From Olleya sp. Hel_I_94 (GTDB lineage Bacteria > Bacteroidota > Bacteroidia > Flavobacteriales > Flavobacteriaceae): DNA of 64,000 nt. Made by a program: the position numbers and the translations under genes. Shown here one piece after another: positions 46,746-56,055 of this stretch (position 1 is its first letter; the number at the start of each line of letters is the position of its first letter). A model generated the notes under the pieces. The model did no database searches and was not told the origin of the DNA. It was given only the letters and a program-made list of their open reading frames with translations. The stretch spans positions 436,501-500,500 of the forward strand of contig NZ_VISI01000001.1 of assembly GCF_007827365.1 (NCBI RefSeq). Reading direction: 5' to 3'.

Positions 46746-47168
46746 ATGAGTAGAGTATCACCTTTTCATTTAGCTATTCCTGTTCACAATTTACAGGACT
46801 GTCGCGAGTTTTACAGAGATGTTTTAAACTGCGAAGAAGGAAGAAGTAGTGACCATTGGGTAGACTTTAACTTTTTTGGTCACCAATTAGTAATTCATTA
46901 TAAAGCTAAAACTAACGACGTTGAAGCTGCTAACCAAGTGGATGGTAAACAAGTACCAGTACCACATTTTGGTGTGGTTTTAGATTGGGACGCTTTCGCG
47001 GAATTTGAAGCACACTTAAAAAACAAAAATATTCAGTTTATTATTGAACCTTATGTAAGATTTGAAGGTTTAGTTGGCGAGCAAAAAACCATGTTTTTTA
47101 AAGACCCTTCTGGTAATGCTTTAGAGTTTAAAACATTTAGAGATCAGTCACAGTTGTTTGCAAAGTAA
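46746..47168 (+). CDS. VOC (glyoxalase-like) family protein
   Basis: 140 residues, one vicinal-oxygen-chelate domain. It starts [23 protein letters not shown]; the metal-binding positions His8 and a later HFGVVLDWD and the final glutamate in [11 protein letters not shown] are recognisable. The fold is used for glyoxalase, dioxygenase or resistance functions; none can be assigned. It starts 3 bp after rluF, so it closes the run of genes, followed by two terminator hairpins. Confidence 0.85.
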   Translation: MSRVSPFHLAIPVHNLQDCREFYRDVLNCEEGRSSDHWVDFNFFGHQLVIHYKAKTNDVEAANQVDGKQVPVPHFGVVLDWDAFAEFEAHLKNKNIQFIIEPYVRFEGLVGEQKTMFFKDPSGNALEFKTFRDQSQLFAK

Positions 47169-47217
47169 CTTTCACTGGGTTTAGTTTAGGCAAACCCAAC
47201 TAGTATCATAAAATTTA

Positions 47218-47255
47218 GACCTTACAGATTTTAAAAACTGTGAGGTCTTTTTTTT
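47218..47255 (+). terminator. First terminator after the VOC gene
   Basis: GACCTTACAG (47218-47227) with CTGTGAGGTC (47238-47247), one wobble pair, then nine T. Confidence 0.8.
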
Positions 47256-47268
47256 ACTAACTCCTTCC

Positions 47269-47302
47269 AAGACTGACTATAAAAATTGTCAGTCTTTTTT
47301 TT
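47269..47302 (+). terminator. Second, tandem terminator after the VOC gene
   Basis: AAGACTGAC with GTCAGTCTT (47269-47277 and 47288-47296), then T-run. Both are oriented for the plus strand. Confidence 0.75.
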
Positions 47303-47324
47303 AATTATTGATGTGGTTAGTATT

Positions 47325-47810
47325 TTAAGTCCAAACAAAACATTCGATTTTTGTTATAAATCCAGACTCGTTTGTTTCTAAAACAAATGCACAACAATCA
47401 CCAGACAGTTTAGTGTATATAATAGATTTTGTGCCATCATTATTATTTCTAATTTGAATTGGACTTCCTAAAATAGAATAGTGATTATTTATACTTATGC
47501 TAATATTTTTTATTTTAATAGTATCCGTTTTTATATAGAATAACTCGGGATTAAATTCATCTGAGTTTATATTAGTAAAAACAAATTCTAAATCTGAATT
47601 AACCAATACTTTTTTTGTTCCTTCTCCATTTGAATCATCATTATTGTCAATAAAAGTAATATTAGGACCCAATACGTTTGTTAACAACGTCTCATCTCCA
47701 TTAGTGTTTTTAATATCAGTAAATAATACATCACTAATTTCTATTGATTCAAATTCCTCGATAGTCAGTTCATTGTTTTGTGCTACACCATATTGTGTGC
47801 CCATAATCAA
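47325..47810 (-). CDS. Hypothetical secreted protein with disturbed start
   Basis: 161 residues if a TTG at 47810 is used. The remnant MIMGTQYGVAQNNEL looks like the end of a signal peptide. In the same frame further upstream the DNA encodes ILILLLIMG, which would complete a signal peptide, but no ATG, GTG or TTG precedes it before an in-frame stop. The mature part is rich in Asp, Asn and Ile, with a Cys-Cys pair near the C-terminus (GDCCAFVLE). No family recognised. Either a rare start codon is used or the gene is decayed. Confidence 0.5.
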   Translation of the reverse strand: MIMGTQYGVAQNNELTIEEFESIEISDVLFTDIKNTNGDETLLTNVLGPNITFIDNNDDSNGEGTKKVLVNSDLEFVFTNINSDEFNPELFYIKTDTIKIKNISISINNHYSILGSPIQIRNNNDGTKSIIYTKLSGDCCAFVLETNESGFITKIECFVWT

Positions 47811-47818
47811 TAGTAATA

Positions 47819-48541
47819 TTAATATATGTTGTTATTGTTGTTTTTTGTCTTATAATATTTATTAGACCAAAAAAAAGGCAAGTAAATAAGCAAAAACAAT
47901 GGTAATAAAGCTAATTGGACTATAATTACATAGTTTGGCCAATCACCCAACAAATCCAATACTGATCCAGAAAGTGGTTTATTATTTAAATAAGAATAGT
48001 TGGCATCCAACAGGTAGTTAATTACCATAATTATCAAAACATAAACCTGCAGTACTACAAAAGATTTAAATACACTTTTAAATTTTGGTCGCATTTTTAA
48101 GACCACTATAGCATAGGCTATAATTGTTAAAAGTCCAAGATGAACGATCCAATACCTTACATAATCATAACTAGGAAAACCTACCTCAATATCTGGTGTA
48201 ATAACGCCTTGAGATGTACCTACTATAGTCCAAAAAAATAAGATTTCGAAGAGTAAAAACCGTCTTGTAAAAGTGAATATAAAAATAAACAAAGCCATAA
48301 AGCTACATAAAAACAAGGGTAAATCTGTTTGTAAACTGTAACCACCTTGTCCAATTTTATACAAGTGAAAAATAGCCATAAAACCAGACACAAAAATACC
48401 TAAGCCTTTAAATACTTTAAACTTTAGATGATTTGATTGTGTTTTGATTAGATAAAATAAAAACCAACACAAAATTACAGCCACAATTATTGGCAGAAGA
48501 TGCTCTAAACTTCCAAACTGAACACGAGATAGTATTTGCAT
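47819..48541 (-). CDS. YwaF/TIGR02206-type integral membrane protein
   Basis: 240 residues with six or seven hydrophobic helices. The family signature segments are FGSLEHLLPI at the N-terminus, LFLCSFMALFIF in the middle and KPLSGSVLDLLGDWPNYVII near the C-terminus. The function is unknown. A short Asn tract (KTKNNNNNIY) forms the C-terminus, encoded by a repetitive AAC stretch. The gene follows folD closely, behind the folD terminator, and precedes the hypothetical protein at 47810. Confidence 0.82.
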   Translation of the reverse strand: MQILSRVQFGSLEHLLPIIVAVILCWFLFYLIKTQSNHLKFKVFKGLGIFVSGFMAIFHLYKIGQGGYSLQTDLPLFLCSFMALFIFIFTFTRRFLLFEILFFWTIVGTSQGVITPDIEVGFPSYDYVRYWIVHLGLLTIIAYAIVVLKMRPKFKSVFKSFVVLQVYVLIIMVINYLLDANYSYLNNKPLSGSVLDLLGDWPNYVIIVQLALLPLFLLIYLPFFWSNKYYKTKNNNNNIY

Positions 48542-48542
48542 A

Positions 48543-48575
48543 AAAAAACCTGAAATGATTAATTTCAGGTTTAAA
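48543..48575 (-). terminator. folD terminator
   Basis: AAACCTGAAAT with AATTTCAGGTTT and a four-base loop, T-run on the minus strand that reaches the start of the next gene. Confidence 0.8.
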
Positions 48576-48584
48576 AATAAGTAA

Positions 48585-49475
48585 TTAATTTTTATTAGAT
48601 TTTCTGTGACGTTCTCTAGCTAATAAGGTGTTTTTTAATAACATGGCTATAGTCATTGGTCCTACTCCACCAGGAACAGGTGTAATGTGACTAGCTTTTT
48701 TACTAACATTTTCAAAATCAACATCACCAGTAATACGGTAACCTCTTTCTTTAGTGTCGTCAGGTACTCTAGTAATACCTACATCAATAATAACAGCATC
48801 ATCTTTTACCATTTCTGCTTTTAAAAAGTTTGGTACACCTAACGCAGAAATTATAATGTCTGCTTGACTTGTAATTTGTGTAATATTTTTAGTGTGACTA
48901 TGTGTTAAGGTTACTGTACTGTTACCAGGAAACCCTTTACGACCCATTAAAATACTCATTGGACGACCTACAATATGAGAACGACCAATAACCACTGTGT
49001 GCTTACCTTTAGTGTCTACGTTATATCTATCTAATAGCTCTAAAATACCAAATGGTGTTGCTGGAATAAAGGTAGACATGTCTAATGCCATTTTACCAAA
49101 ATTCATGGGATGAAACCCATCAACATCCTTATCTGGATGCACAGCCATTAATACTTTTTGTGTATCTATTTGGTCTGGTAATGGTAACTGAATAATAAAG
49201 CCATCAATATCAGGATTATTATTAAGCTCGTCAATTTTATCTAACAATTCAACTTCACTGGTTGTATTAGACAATCTAACCATTGTAGACTCAAACCCTA
49301 CACGCTCGCAAGCTCTAACTTTACTACCAACGTAAGTCAAACTTGCACCATCGTTACCTACTATTACTGCAGCAAGATGTGGCACTTTCTCGCCATTAGC
49401 TTTCATCTTATCGACTTCAGCTTTGATTTCGTTTTTAATGTCGTTACTAACTTTTTTTCCGTCTAGAATTGTCAT
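48585..49475 (-). CDS. folD: Methylenetetrahydrofolate dehydrogenase/cyclohydrolase
   Basis: 296 residues. It interconverts methylene-, methenyl- and formyl-tetrahydrofolate using NADP. Motifs: the catalytic lysine in YVGSKVRACERVGF, QLPLPDQID, the nucleotide-binding VVIGRSHIVGRPMS and the C-terminal PVPGGVGPMTIAMLLKNT. The ATG at 49475 begins MTILDGKKVSNDIK as in relatives. It is 48 bp downstream of ffh, behind the ffh terminator. Confidence 0.97.
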   Translation of the reverse strand: MTILDGKKVSNDIKNEIKAEVDKMKANGEKVPHLAAVIVGNDGASLTYVGSKVRACERVGFESTMVRLSNTTSEVELLDKIDELNNNPDIDGFIIQLPLPDQIDTQKVLMAVHPDKDVDGFHPMNFGKMALDMSTFIPATPFGILELLDRYNVDTKGKHTVVIGRSHIVGRPMSILMGRKGFPGNSTVTLTHSHTKNITQITSQADIIISALGVPNFLKAEMVKDDAVIIDVGITRVPDDTKERGYRITGDVDFENVSKKASHITPVPGGVGPMTIAMLLKNTLLARERHRKSNKN

Positions 49476-49507
49476 TGTTGGTTGCTTTGTGTTTTGAATT
49501 TATTGTA

Positions 49508-49537
49508 AATAAAAAAACATGAGTTACCTCATGTTTT
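49508..49537 (-). terminator. ffh terminator overlapping the stop codon
   Basis: AAACATGAG with CTCATGTTT around 49512-49535 on the minus strand; the stop TAA of ffh lies in the loop. Confidence 0.72.
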
Positions 49538-50852
49538 TCATAGCTTGCATCATTGCTTTTCCTTTTCCTCCTTGCATCATTTTCATCATCTTGCTCATCT
49601 GATTAAATTGCTTAAGTAATTGGTTTACTTCTTGTACAGAAGTACCTGATCCTTTACCAATTCGTTTTTTACGACTTGCATCGATAATAGAAGGATTTGT
49701 TCTTTCTTTTACAGTCATGGAATGGATAATGGCTTCAATACCTTTAAAGGCATCGTCGTCAATATCTATATCTTTCATCATTTTTCCAGCACCAGGAATC
49801 ATTCCAATAAGGTCTTTCATGTTACCCATTTTCTTGATTTGCTGAATTTGCTTTAAGAAGTCGTCAAAACCAAATTGATTTTTAGCGATTTTCTTTTGTA
49901 ATTTTCTAGCTTCTACCTCATCAAATTGTTCCTGAGCACGCTCTACTAAAGATACAACATCTCCCATTCCAAGAATACGATCTGCCATACGAGAAGGATA
50001 GAATACGTCAATCGCTTCCATCTTCTCTCCTGTACCAATAAACTTAATTGGTTTATTTACTACAGATTTAATAGATATTGCTGCTCCACCACGTGTATCA
50101 CCATCTAATTTTGTTAAGATAACACCATCAAAGTTTAAAACATCATTAAAGGCTTTTGCTGTATTTACAGCATCTTGACCTGTCATGGAGTCTACTACAA
50201 ATAATGTTTCTTGTGGTTGTATTGCTTTGTGAATGTTAGAAATTTCTTTCATCATCGCTTCATCCACAGCTAAACGACCAGCTGTATCAATTATAACGAC
50301 GTTATGTCCATTTTGCTTTGCATGTGCAATACCTGCTTGTGCAATAGCTACTGGATCTGTGTTTCCTTTATCACTATAAACATCCACTTTTATTTGATCT
50401 CCTACAACATGTAATTGATCTACAGCTGCTGGACGATAAACGTCACAGGCTACTAATAAAGGTTTTTTAGTTTTTTTGGTTTTTAAAAAGTTGGCTAATT
50501 TACCTGAAAAAGTAGTTTTACCAGACCCTTGTAAACCAGACATTAATATAATAGTTGGCGTACCAGACATGTTTATGCCTTCTACATCTCCTCCCATTAG
50601 CTCAGTTAATTCGTCTTTAACGATTTTAACCATTAATTGTCCTGGTTGTAACGTTGTTAATACGTTTTGACCTAGTGCTTTTTCTTTTACTCTATTAGTA
50701 AATTCTTTAGCAATTTTAAAGTTAACATCGGCATCTAAAAGTGCTCTACGTACTTCTTTTAGGGTTTCGGCAACGTTTACTTCTGTAATGCTACCATGTC
50801 CTTTTAGTACGTGTAACGCTTTATCTAACTTTTCGCTTAAATTATTAAACAT
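49524..50852 (-). CDS. ffh: Signal recognition particle protein Ffh (SRP54)
   Basis: From the ATG at 50852, 442 residues, starting MFNNLSEKLDKALHVLKGHG as in relatives; the frame extends 12 codons upstream without homology. GTPase motifs: GLQGSGKTTFSGKLA, ACDVYRPAA, DTAGRL and TKLDGDTRGG. The Met-rich M domain at the C-terminus (MSKMMKMMQGGKGKAMMQAM) binds signal sequences. It targets nascent membrane proteins to the Sec machinery, which includes SecDF and YidD in this window. Confidence 0.97.
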   Translation of the reverse strand: MFNNLSEKLDKALHVLKGHGSITEVNVAETLKEVRRALLDADVNFKIAKEFTNRVKEKALGQNVLTTLQPGQLMVKIVKDELTELMGGDVEGINMSGTPTIILMSGLQGSGKTTFSGKLANFLKTKKTKKPLLVACDVYRPAAVDQLHVVGDQIKVDVYSDKGNTDPVAIAQAGIAHAKQNGHNVVIIDTAGRLAVDEAMMKEISNIHKAIQPQETLFVVDSMTGQDAVNTAKAFNDVLNFDGVILTKLDGDTRGGAAISIKSVVNKPIKFIGTGEKMEAIDVFYPSRMADRILGMGDVVSLVERAQEQFDEVEARKLQKKIAKNQFGFDDFLKQIQQIKKMGNMKDLIGMIPGAGKMMKDIDIDDDAFKGIEAIIHSMTVKERTNPSIIDASRKKRIGKGSGTSVQEVNQLLKQFNQMSKMMKMMQGGKGKAMMQAMKNMR

Positions 50853-50876
50853 AATTTTTTCTGTTTTTAAGAAGCA

Positions 50877-50884
50877 CAAAAATA
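50877..50884 (-). promoter_or_regulatory. ffh -7 box
   Basis: TATTTTTG on the minus strand, 24 bp before the ffh ATG; no convincing -33. Confidence 0.4.
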
Positions 50885-50930
50885 GCAATTTGAAGCGTAT
50901 TTACGAAGTTTCATATATAAATAATTCCAT

Positions 50931-50963
50931 AAAAAAAGGCTACTAAAATTAGCAACCTTTTAA
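50931..50963 (-). terminator. Terminator of the module-bearing lipoprotein gene
   Basis: AGGTTGCTA and TAGTAGCCTT-type pairing with two wobble pairs, T-run on the minus strand. Confidence 0.7.
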
Positions 50964-51048
50964 ACATGATAATAATTAACTTAACTAAAACTAAATTTTT
51001 AATAGTTAGACTATCTAATGACTATAATATAATTATGTGATTATTTAA

Positions 51049-52062
51049 TTATGTGCAGTCTTCAACCGTTATAACTATTGTAAATATTTGATATATATCT
51101 GGATTACTATATTGCGCTACCCTAACATAAATGGTCTGCGGATTTGTAACATTTGTAAAGGTCGATGTCAATGAATTAGCGTTATTAACAGCATCATCAT
51201 AAGATATATGATAACTAATACCAACATTACTTTGATCGCAATCTTGATAAAATTCATCTAAATTAAACGTCTCTATTAAATCTCCATCCGCATCACAAAT
51301 AGTGAGATTTATATCTTCAAAACAGCTAAATGGGTTAGAACTGCAATTTTGGGTCAATATTAGTTCTAAATCTTCCTGTTCTAAAACTAATTGTTCAGAT
51401 TCACATTGTACGACTTCCCACTGTCCATTATAATTGTCTAATCCGCTAATTGTAATCAACACATACACATTCCCATCAATAGTCGAAATATCCCAAGCAC
51501 CATTAAATAACATATCGCCTTCATATAAAACAGTTATGTTATTATCTTCCTGAAAATTAAAATGGGTCAAGTTAGGTGAAAGCCCATTTATTGTTGGCAA
51601 CTGATTACAATCCATTAAATAATTGGCTATAGCTGTTTGGGTACAAGAATTTACACTGTCGCAACTACTACCTTCTAAGGTTATAATAGATTGTAAGGCT
51701 TGATTAGAATTTACTACAATTTGTTGCTCATCAGGTAAAACCATGGTGATAGGAAAGTTTAAACTAGCGACAATAGAGGTGTCTAAAGTTTGCAAAAATA
51801 AATATAATGCGTCATCATTATCTATAGTTACGATATCTGCTAACTGGAAATCTGCATCATAAATGGAAACAGTCAATGGATATTCAAAATCCATACAATT
51901 AATGTCTTCATCCAATGCAATTGTGCTAATTAAATTGAATAATGTAGAGTTATATTCAAGTGTTTCACTTTGCTGATCAACACTATTAATAGTTTCATTT
52001 TGACAATTAAAAAACAAGCCAAACACTAGTAATATTCCAAAAAGAGGTTGTTTAATTTTCAT
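51049..52062 (-). CDS. Lipoprotein carrying a single repeat module of the giant T9SS protein
   Basis: 337 residues. Lipobox FGLFFNCQNE with Cys20. The middle part (about 30-240) has many acidic strands and Cys pairs (DSVNSCTQTA) and no recognised family. The last 75 residues contain TICDADGDLIETFNLDEF, VGISYHISYDDAVNNANSLT, NVTNPQTIYVRV and IFTIVITV, the same module that is repeated twelve times in the protein at 14815-22200. There is no T9SS sorting domain; the lipid anchor takes its place. It is divergent from the ECF sigma gene, with a 134 bp shared upstream region. Confidence 0.82.
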   Translation of the reverse strand: MKIKQPLFGILLVFGLFFNCQNETINSVDQQSETLEYNSTLFNLISTIALDEDINCMDFEYPLTVSIYDADFQLADIVTIDNDDALYLFLQTLDTSIVASLNFPITMVLPDEQQIVVNSNQALQSIITLEGSSCDSVNSCTQTAIANYLMDCNQLPTINGLSPNLTHFNFQEDNNITVLYEGDMLFNGAWDISTIDGNVYVLITISGLDNYNGQWEVVQCESEQLVLEQEDLELILTQNCSSNPFSCFEDINLTICDADGDLIETFNLDEFYQDCDQSNVGISYHISYDDAVNNANSLTSTFTNVTNPQTIYVRVAQYSNPDIYQIFTIVITVEDCT

Positions 52063-52196
52063 TAATATTACATTTTTAATACACTAGTAGTCAGTATATG
52101 TTTTACATGGTTTCAAGTATAAAACAGTTGTTTATTTAAAATACCTACCTAATTATCAAAAAAAATAGTCCTATTTTGTAGTACTTTAATAAAATT

Positions 52197-52712
52197 ATGT
52201 CAAAACAGTTATATAAAAATATTTGTGATAAATCCCGATTCGAGGCATTTTTTAAAAAGCACTCAAAAAGCTTACATAGCTTTTTATATTTCAAGTTTGG
52301 AGACCGTTTAAATCCCGAAGACAAAACCCAAGAAGCCTTTATAAAGCTTTGGGAAAATTGTAAAAAAGTAAGTCCTGAGAAAGCTAAAAGTTATGTTTTT
52401 ACAATTGCAAACAACTTAATGCTAAATGAGGTTGCACACCAAAAAGTAGTCCTAAAACACCAACAGACAAAAACAACACATCAAACAAATGTATCTCCAG
52501 AATTTTTAATGGAGGAAGATGAATACCGTAAAAAGCTAGAAAAAGCTATAGCTAATTTAACTGAGGCTCAACGGATTGCCTTTTTAATGAATCGTGTAGA
52601 AGGTAAACGTTTTAAAGAAATTGCTGCACTTTTGGACATTAGTACCAAAGCTGTAGAAAAACGCATTTATGGTGCCTTAAAAAAATTAAGACAAGAGATA
52701 GATGGGTTATAA
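52197..52712 (+). CDS. ECF-type RNA polymerase sigma factor
   Basis: 171 residues. Region 2 is visible in the RLNPEDKTQEAFIKLWENC segment; region 4 in LTEAQRIAFLMNRVEGKRFKEIAALLDISTKAVEKRIYGALKKLRQ, with the HTH recognition helix. It is the Bacteroidota SigZ/FecI-like class that pairs with FecR anti-sigma genes. The ATG at 52197 gives MSKQLYKNICDKSRF. It is the first of three genes whose order (sigma, FecR, TonB receptor) predicts surface signalling: ligand at the receptor, FecR in the inner membrane, sigma in the cytosol. Confidence 0.93.
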   Translation: MSKQLYKNICDKSRFEAFFKKHSKSLHSFLYFKFGDRLNPEDKTQEAFIKLWENCKKVSPEKAKSYVFTIANNLMLNEVAHQKVVLKHQQTKTTHQTNVSPEFLMEEDEYRKKLEKAIANLTEAQRIAFLMNRVEGKRFKEIAALLDISTKAVEKRIYGALKKLRQEIDGL

Positions 52713-52778
52713 ATTTTATTTTTTTACCTAAGGGTAGGAATTTTCCGGATGGTCTTGTTATATAGTTAGATTAAAGTT

Positions 52779-53678
52779 ATGAATAAAGAAGTACTAATAT
52801 TAAAATGGTTGGACAACGACCTAACTCCTCAAGAACTTGAAGCGTTTAAAGCGCTTGAGGACTATGAGGCTATAGTAAAATTATCTAATTACAGTCAAGG
52901 GTTTAAAGCGCCAGAGTTTAACACTGACCAGGCTTTAAAAACAATTCTTACCAGTATTGAACAACCACCAAAAAGACAAACTAATTGGCTATCTCCTTTT
53001 CTTAAAATTGCAGCTATTTTAGCAATATGTTTTGGCGCCTATTATTATACCACAACGTTAGACACCACTATTAATACATATTATGCAGAAAAGTCATTAA
53101 TCCAACTACCTGACCACTCTGAAGTTAATTTAAATGCGTTATCTAAAATCACCTATAATCCAAAACAATGGGCAAACAATACACGCAGTCTTAAATTAGA
53201 AGGCGAAGCCTTTTTTAAAGTTAAAAAAGGAAGCTCCTTTAATGTTGTTACAACATCAGGAATAGTAACCGTTTTGGGAACAGAATTTAATGTTAAGCAA
53301 CGTCAAAATTATTTTGAAGTTACCTGCTATGAAGGCATAGTTAATGTGACTTTTAACAGTGCTGAAACAAAATTAAAAGCAGGAGATTCCTTTTTAATAA
53401 TTAACAATAAGCCTATTGAGCGGTTAACTTTAAATGCAAAAAAACCAGATTGGCTAAACAGTCTAAGTAGTTTTATTAGCGTACCTTTAAGCGAAGTTTT
53501 AGACGAGTTTGAAAGACAGTATAATGTAAAGATTGATGCTAAAACGATTAAACAAGACGAATTGTTTTCGGGTAAGTTTACACACAATGACATTAATATT
53601 GCATTACAGTCCATAACACAACCACTACAATTACGCTATAAAAAAGTTAACAAAACCATTATTTTAACGCGTGAATAA
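52779..53678 (+). CDS. FecR-type anti-sigma factor
   Basis: 299 residues. A cytosolic N-terminal part with MNKEVLILKWLDNDLTPQELEAFKAL, one membrane helix (about 71-90, FLKIAAILAICFGAYYY), then the periplasmic FecR domain (LPDHSEVNLNALSKITYNP, VTTSGIVTVLGTEFNVKQR, VTCYEGIVNV) and a C-terminal DUF4974-like STN-related domain (VPLSEVLDEFERQYNVKID). It should hold or activate the sigma factor encoded 66 bp upstream. Its stop overlaps the receptor GTG start by 8 bp. Confidence 0.93.
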   Translation: MNKEVLILKWLDNDLTPQELEAFKALEDYEAIVKLSNYSQGFKAPEFNTDQALKTILTSIEQPPKRQTNWLSPFLKIAAILAICFGAYYYTTTLDTTINTYYAEKSLIQLPDHSEVNLNALSKITYNPKQWANNTRSLKLEGEAFFKVKKGSSFNVVTTSGIVTVLGTEFNVKQRQNYFEVTCYEGIVNVTFNSAETKLKAGDSFLIINNKPIERLTLNAKKPDWLNSLSSFISVPLSEVLDEFERQYNVKIDAKTIKQDELFSGKFTHNDINIALQSITQPLQLRYKKVNKTIILTRE

Positions 53679-55947
53679 ATCGTTAAAAAAGACTCTATTA
53701 TTAATTATTGCATTAGCCTTTAGCTTTTCTTTTTATGCCCAAACTAAAAAACTACCTTTATTGGATGTCCTATCTACAATAGAGTATCAGTATAAAGTTA
53801 GTTTTTCTTATGCAGACAAAGTAATTAAGGGTGTTTTTGTGACGTTTGATAGCAAGGATTCTTTGGATGATATGTTATCAAAAATAGAACTCCAAACTGA
53901 TATAAAATTCAACAAATTAGACGACCATTTTATTACCGTTACAGGCAATATAAATGGTTTTTCTTTTCAAAAATTAGACGAAATTACTATCTCTAATTAC
54001 TTAACCACTGGTATTAACAAAAACAAATCTGGTCATATAACCATATCACCAAAATCCTTTGAAATTTTACCTGGTTTAATTGAACCTGATATATTACAAA
54101 CCATACAAGCCATACCTGGTGTTTTAAGTGTAGATGAAACCGTATCTAATATTAATGTTAGAGGAGGAACACATGATCAAAACCTTATTTTATATGATGG
54201 AATAAAAATGTATCAATCAGGACACTTTTTTGGATTAATCTCGGCTTTTAATCCGTATTTAACAAAACATGTCTCTGTAATAAAAAATGGAACAAGCGCG
54301 CGATTTGGTGACGGAATTAGTAGTATGATTGACATGAAATTATCGGATAATATAGATGCCGATTTTAGCGCTGGAATAGGCATAAATATGATTACTGCAG
54401 ATGGTTTTGCTATTATACCATTAACACCAAAAACACAACTACAATTAGCAACTAGACGCGCTATTACTGATATACTAAATACACCAACGTATAATCAATA
54501 TTTTAAACGTGTGTTTCAGGACTCTGAAGTGTCTAACACAGAACATTCGTTTAAAGACAATCAAACCTTTAGGTTTAGTGATATCTCATTAAAACTCTTA
54601 CACAATATTACAGAAAAAGATAAATTACGTTTTACATTATTAAATGTATTTAATCAATTAGATTTTGAGGAGTCCTCAAATAGTGATGCCTCAGTAAATA
54701 ACAGTAATCAACTAAAACAACAAAACAGAGCATCTGCTATACAATATCAACATATTTGGAATAACAAATTCAACACCACAATTAAAGGGTATTACTCAAA
54801 TTACGATTTAAGATCTTCGGATTATGATATGGCAAATAACCAACGTTTAATACAAGAAAATAAAGTAGTTGATACTGGTTTTAATATTGATGCTTACTAT
54901 GATTTTAATACCTATTTTTCAATTAATGTAGGTTATCAATTTAACGAAGTTTCGGTAAGTAATTTAGAAGAAACAAATGACTCTTTTTTAGATGTTAACC
55001 TAAAGCGAAACTTAACAGCACATAGTGTCTATGCCGAAACGATATTACAATCCAAAAACAAAAAATCTTTAATTAAACTAGGGTTTCGTCATAATTACTT
55101 CAAAAATTTTAAAATAGGTGTGTTAGAACCAAGGTTACATATTAGTCAACGCTTTTTAAAACATTTTAGAGCCGAACTTTCAGGTGAATATAAAAGTCAA
55201 ACCACTTCACAGTTAATAGATTTACAAAACGACTTTTTAGGTGTAGAAAAGCGTCGATGGGTTTTGGCTAACAATAATACCATTCCAATTCAAAAAAGTA
55301 AGCAATTAGGTTTAGGGCTAACTTATAATAAAAACAAATTATTATTAAGTATTGAAGGCTATTATAAAACGGTTAATGGCGTGACTACCCGAAGTCAAGG
55401 ATTGCAAAATCAATATCAATTTATTAATGTTAATGGAGGTTATGATGTTAAGGGTATTGATGTATTAGTTAACAAACAAATTAACCGTTTTAGTACGTGG
55501 ATAGGCTATAGTTATAGCAATAATAATTATACGTTTAAAGACTTAAATAACAGTAACGCTTTCCCTAGTAATTTTGATATAAAACATCAAATTAATTATG
55601 GTAGTACGTATAGTTGGCAACAACTAAAATTAGCTTTTGGTGTCAATTGGCATTCTGGTAAACCTTACACGCAAGTCAATGACAATACGCCTATTATTAA
55701 TAACACTATTAATTATAATGCACCAAACAGTAGTAGGTTAAGCTCCTATATTAGAGCAGACCTATCTGCTACATATCAATTTAAATTAGGCGAAAATAAA
55801 GCTGTTATTGGAGCGTCGGTATGGAATATTCTTAACAGAGAAAATATACTAAATACCTATTATACTATTGATAATAATCAAGTCACTACTATTGAAAACA
55901 CATCATTAGGGATAACACCAAATCTTAGTTTTAGAGTTTCGTTTTAG
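53671..55947 (+). CDS. TonB-dependent receptor with N-terminal STN signalling domain
   Basis: 758 residues from a GTG at 53671, overlapping fecR by 8 bp. A signal peptide (KKTLLLIIALAFSFSFYAQ) is followed by an STN domain (about 25-90, LLDVLSTIEYQYKVSFSYADKVIKG), the plug domain (about 125-215, VLSVDETVSNINVRGGTHDQNLILYDGIKMY) and a barrel of about 22 strands ending in an aromatic-F terminus (NLSFRVSF). The STN domain makes it a transducer that talks to FecR. No SusD-like partner follows, so glycan uptake is not implied; siderophore, peptide or vitamin ligands are all open. Confidence 0.94.
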   Translation: MNKSLKKTLLLIIALAFSFSFYAQTKKLPLLDVLSTIEYQYKVSFSYADKVIKGVFVTFDSKDSLDDMLSKIELQTDIKFNKLDDHFITVTGNINGFSFQKLDEITISNYLTTGINKNKSGHITISPKSFEILPGLIEPDILQTIQAIPGVLSVDETVSNINVRGGTHDQNLILYDGIKMYQSGHFFGLISAFNPYLTKHVSVIKNGTSARFGDGISSMIDMKLSDNIDADFSAGIGINMITADGFAIIPLTPKTQLQLATRRAITDILNTPTYNQYFKRVFQDSEVSNTEHSFKDNQTFRFSDISLKLLHNITEKDKLRFTLLNVFNQLDFEESSNSDASVNNSNQLKQQNRASAIQYQHIWNNKFNTTIKGYYSNYDLRSSDYDMANNQRLIQENKVVDTGFNIDAYYDFNTYFSINVGYQFNEVSVSNLEETNDSFLDVNLKRNLTAHSVYAETILQSKNKKSLIKLGFRHNYFKNFKIGVLEPRLHISQRFLKHFRAELSGEYKSQTTSQLIDLQNDFLGVEKRRWVLANNNTIPIQKSKQLGLGLTYNKNKLLLSIEGYYKTVNGVTTRSQGLQNQYQFINVNGGYDVKGIDVLVNKQINRFSTWIGYSYSNNNYTFKDLNNSNAFPSNFDIKHQINYGSTYSWQQLKLAFGVNWHSGKPYTQVNDNTPIINNTINYNAPNSSRLSSYIRADLSATYQFKLGENKAVIGASVWNILNRENILNTYYTIDNNQVTTIENTSLGITPNLSFRVSF

Positions 55948-56055
55948 TTTGACTTTCTGAAAAAAATCCTATAATTTCGTTAACTCTTATAATAGTCTCT
56001 ATAATTTTATGAGGCTAGATAAACATTATAAAAACATATAGATACTAAAACAATT

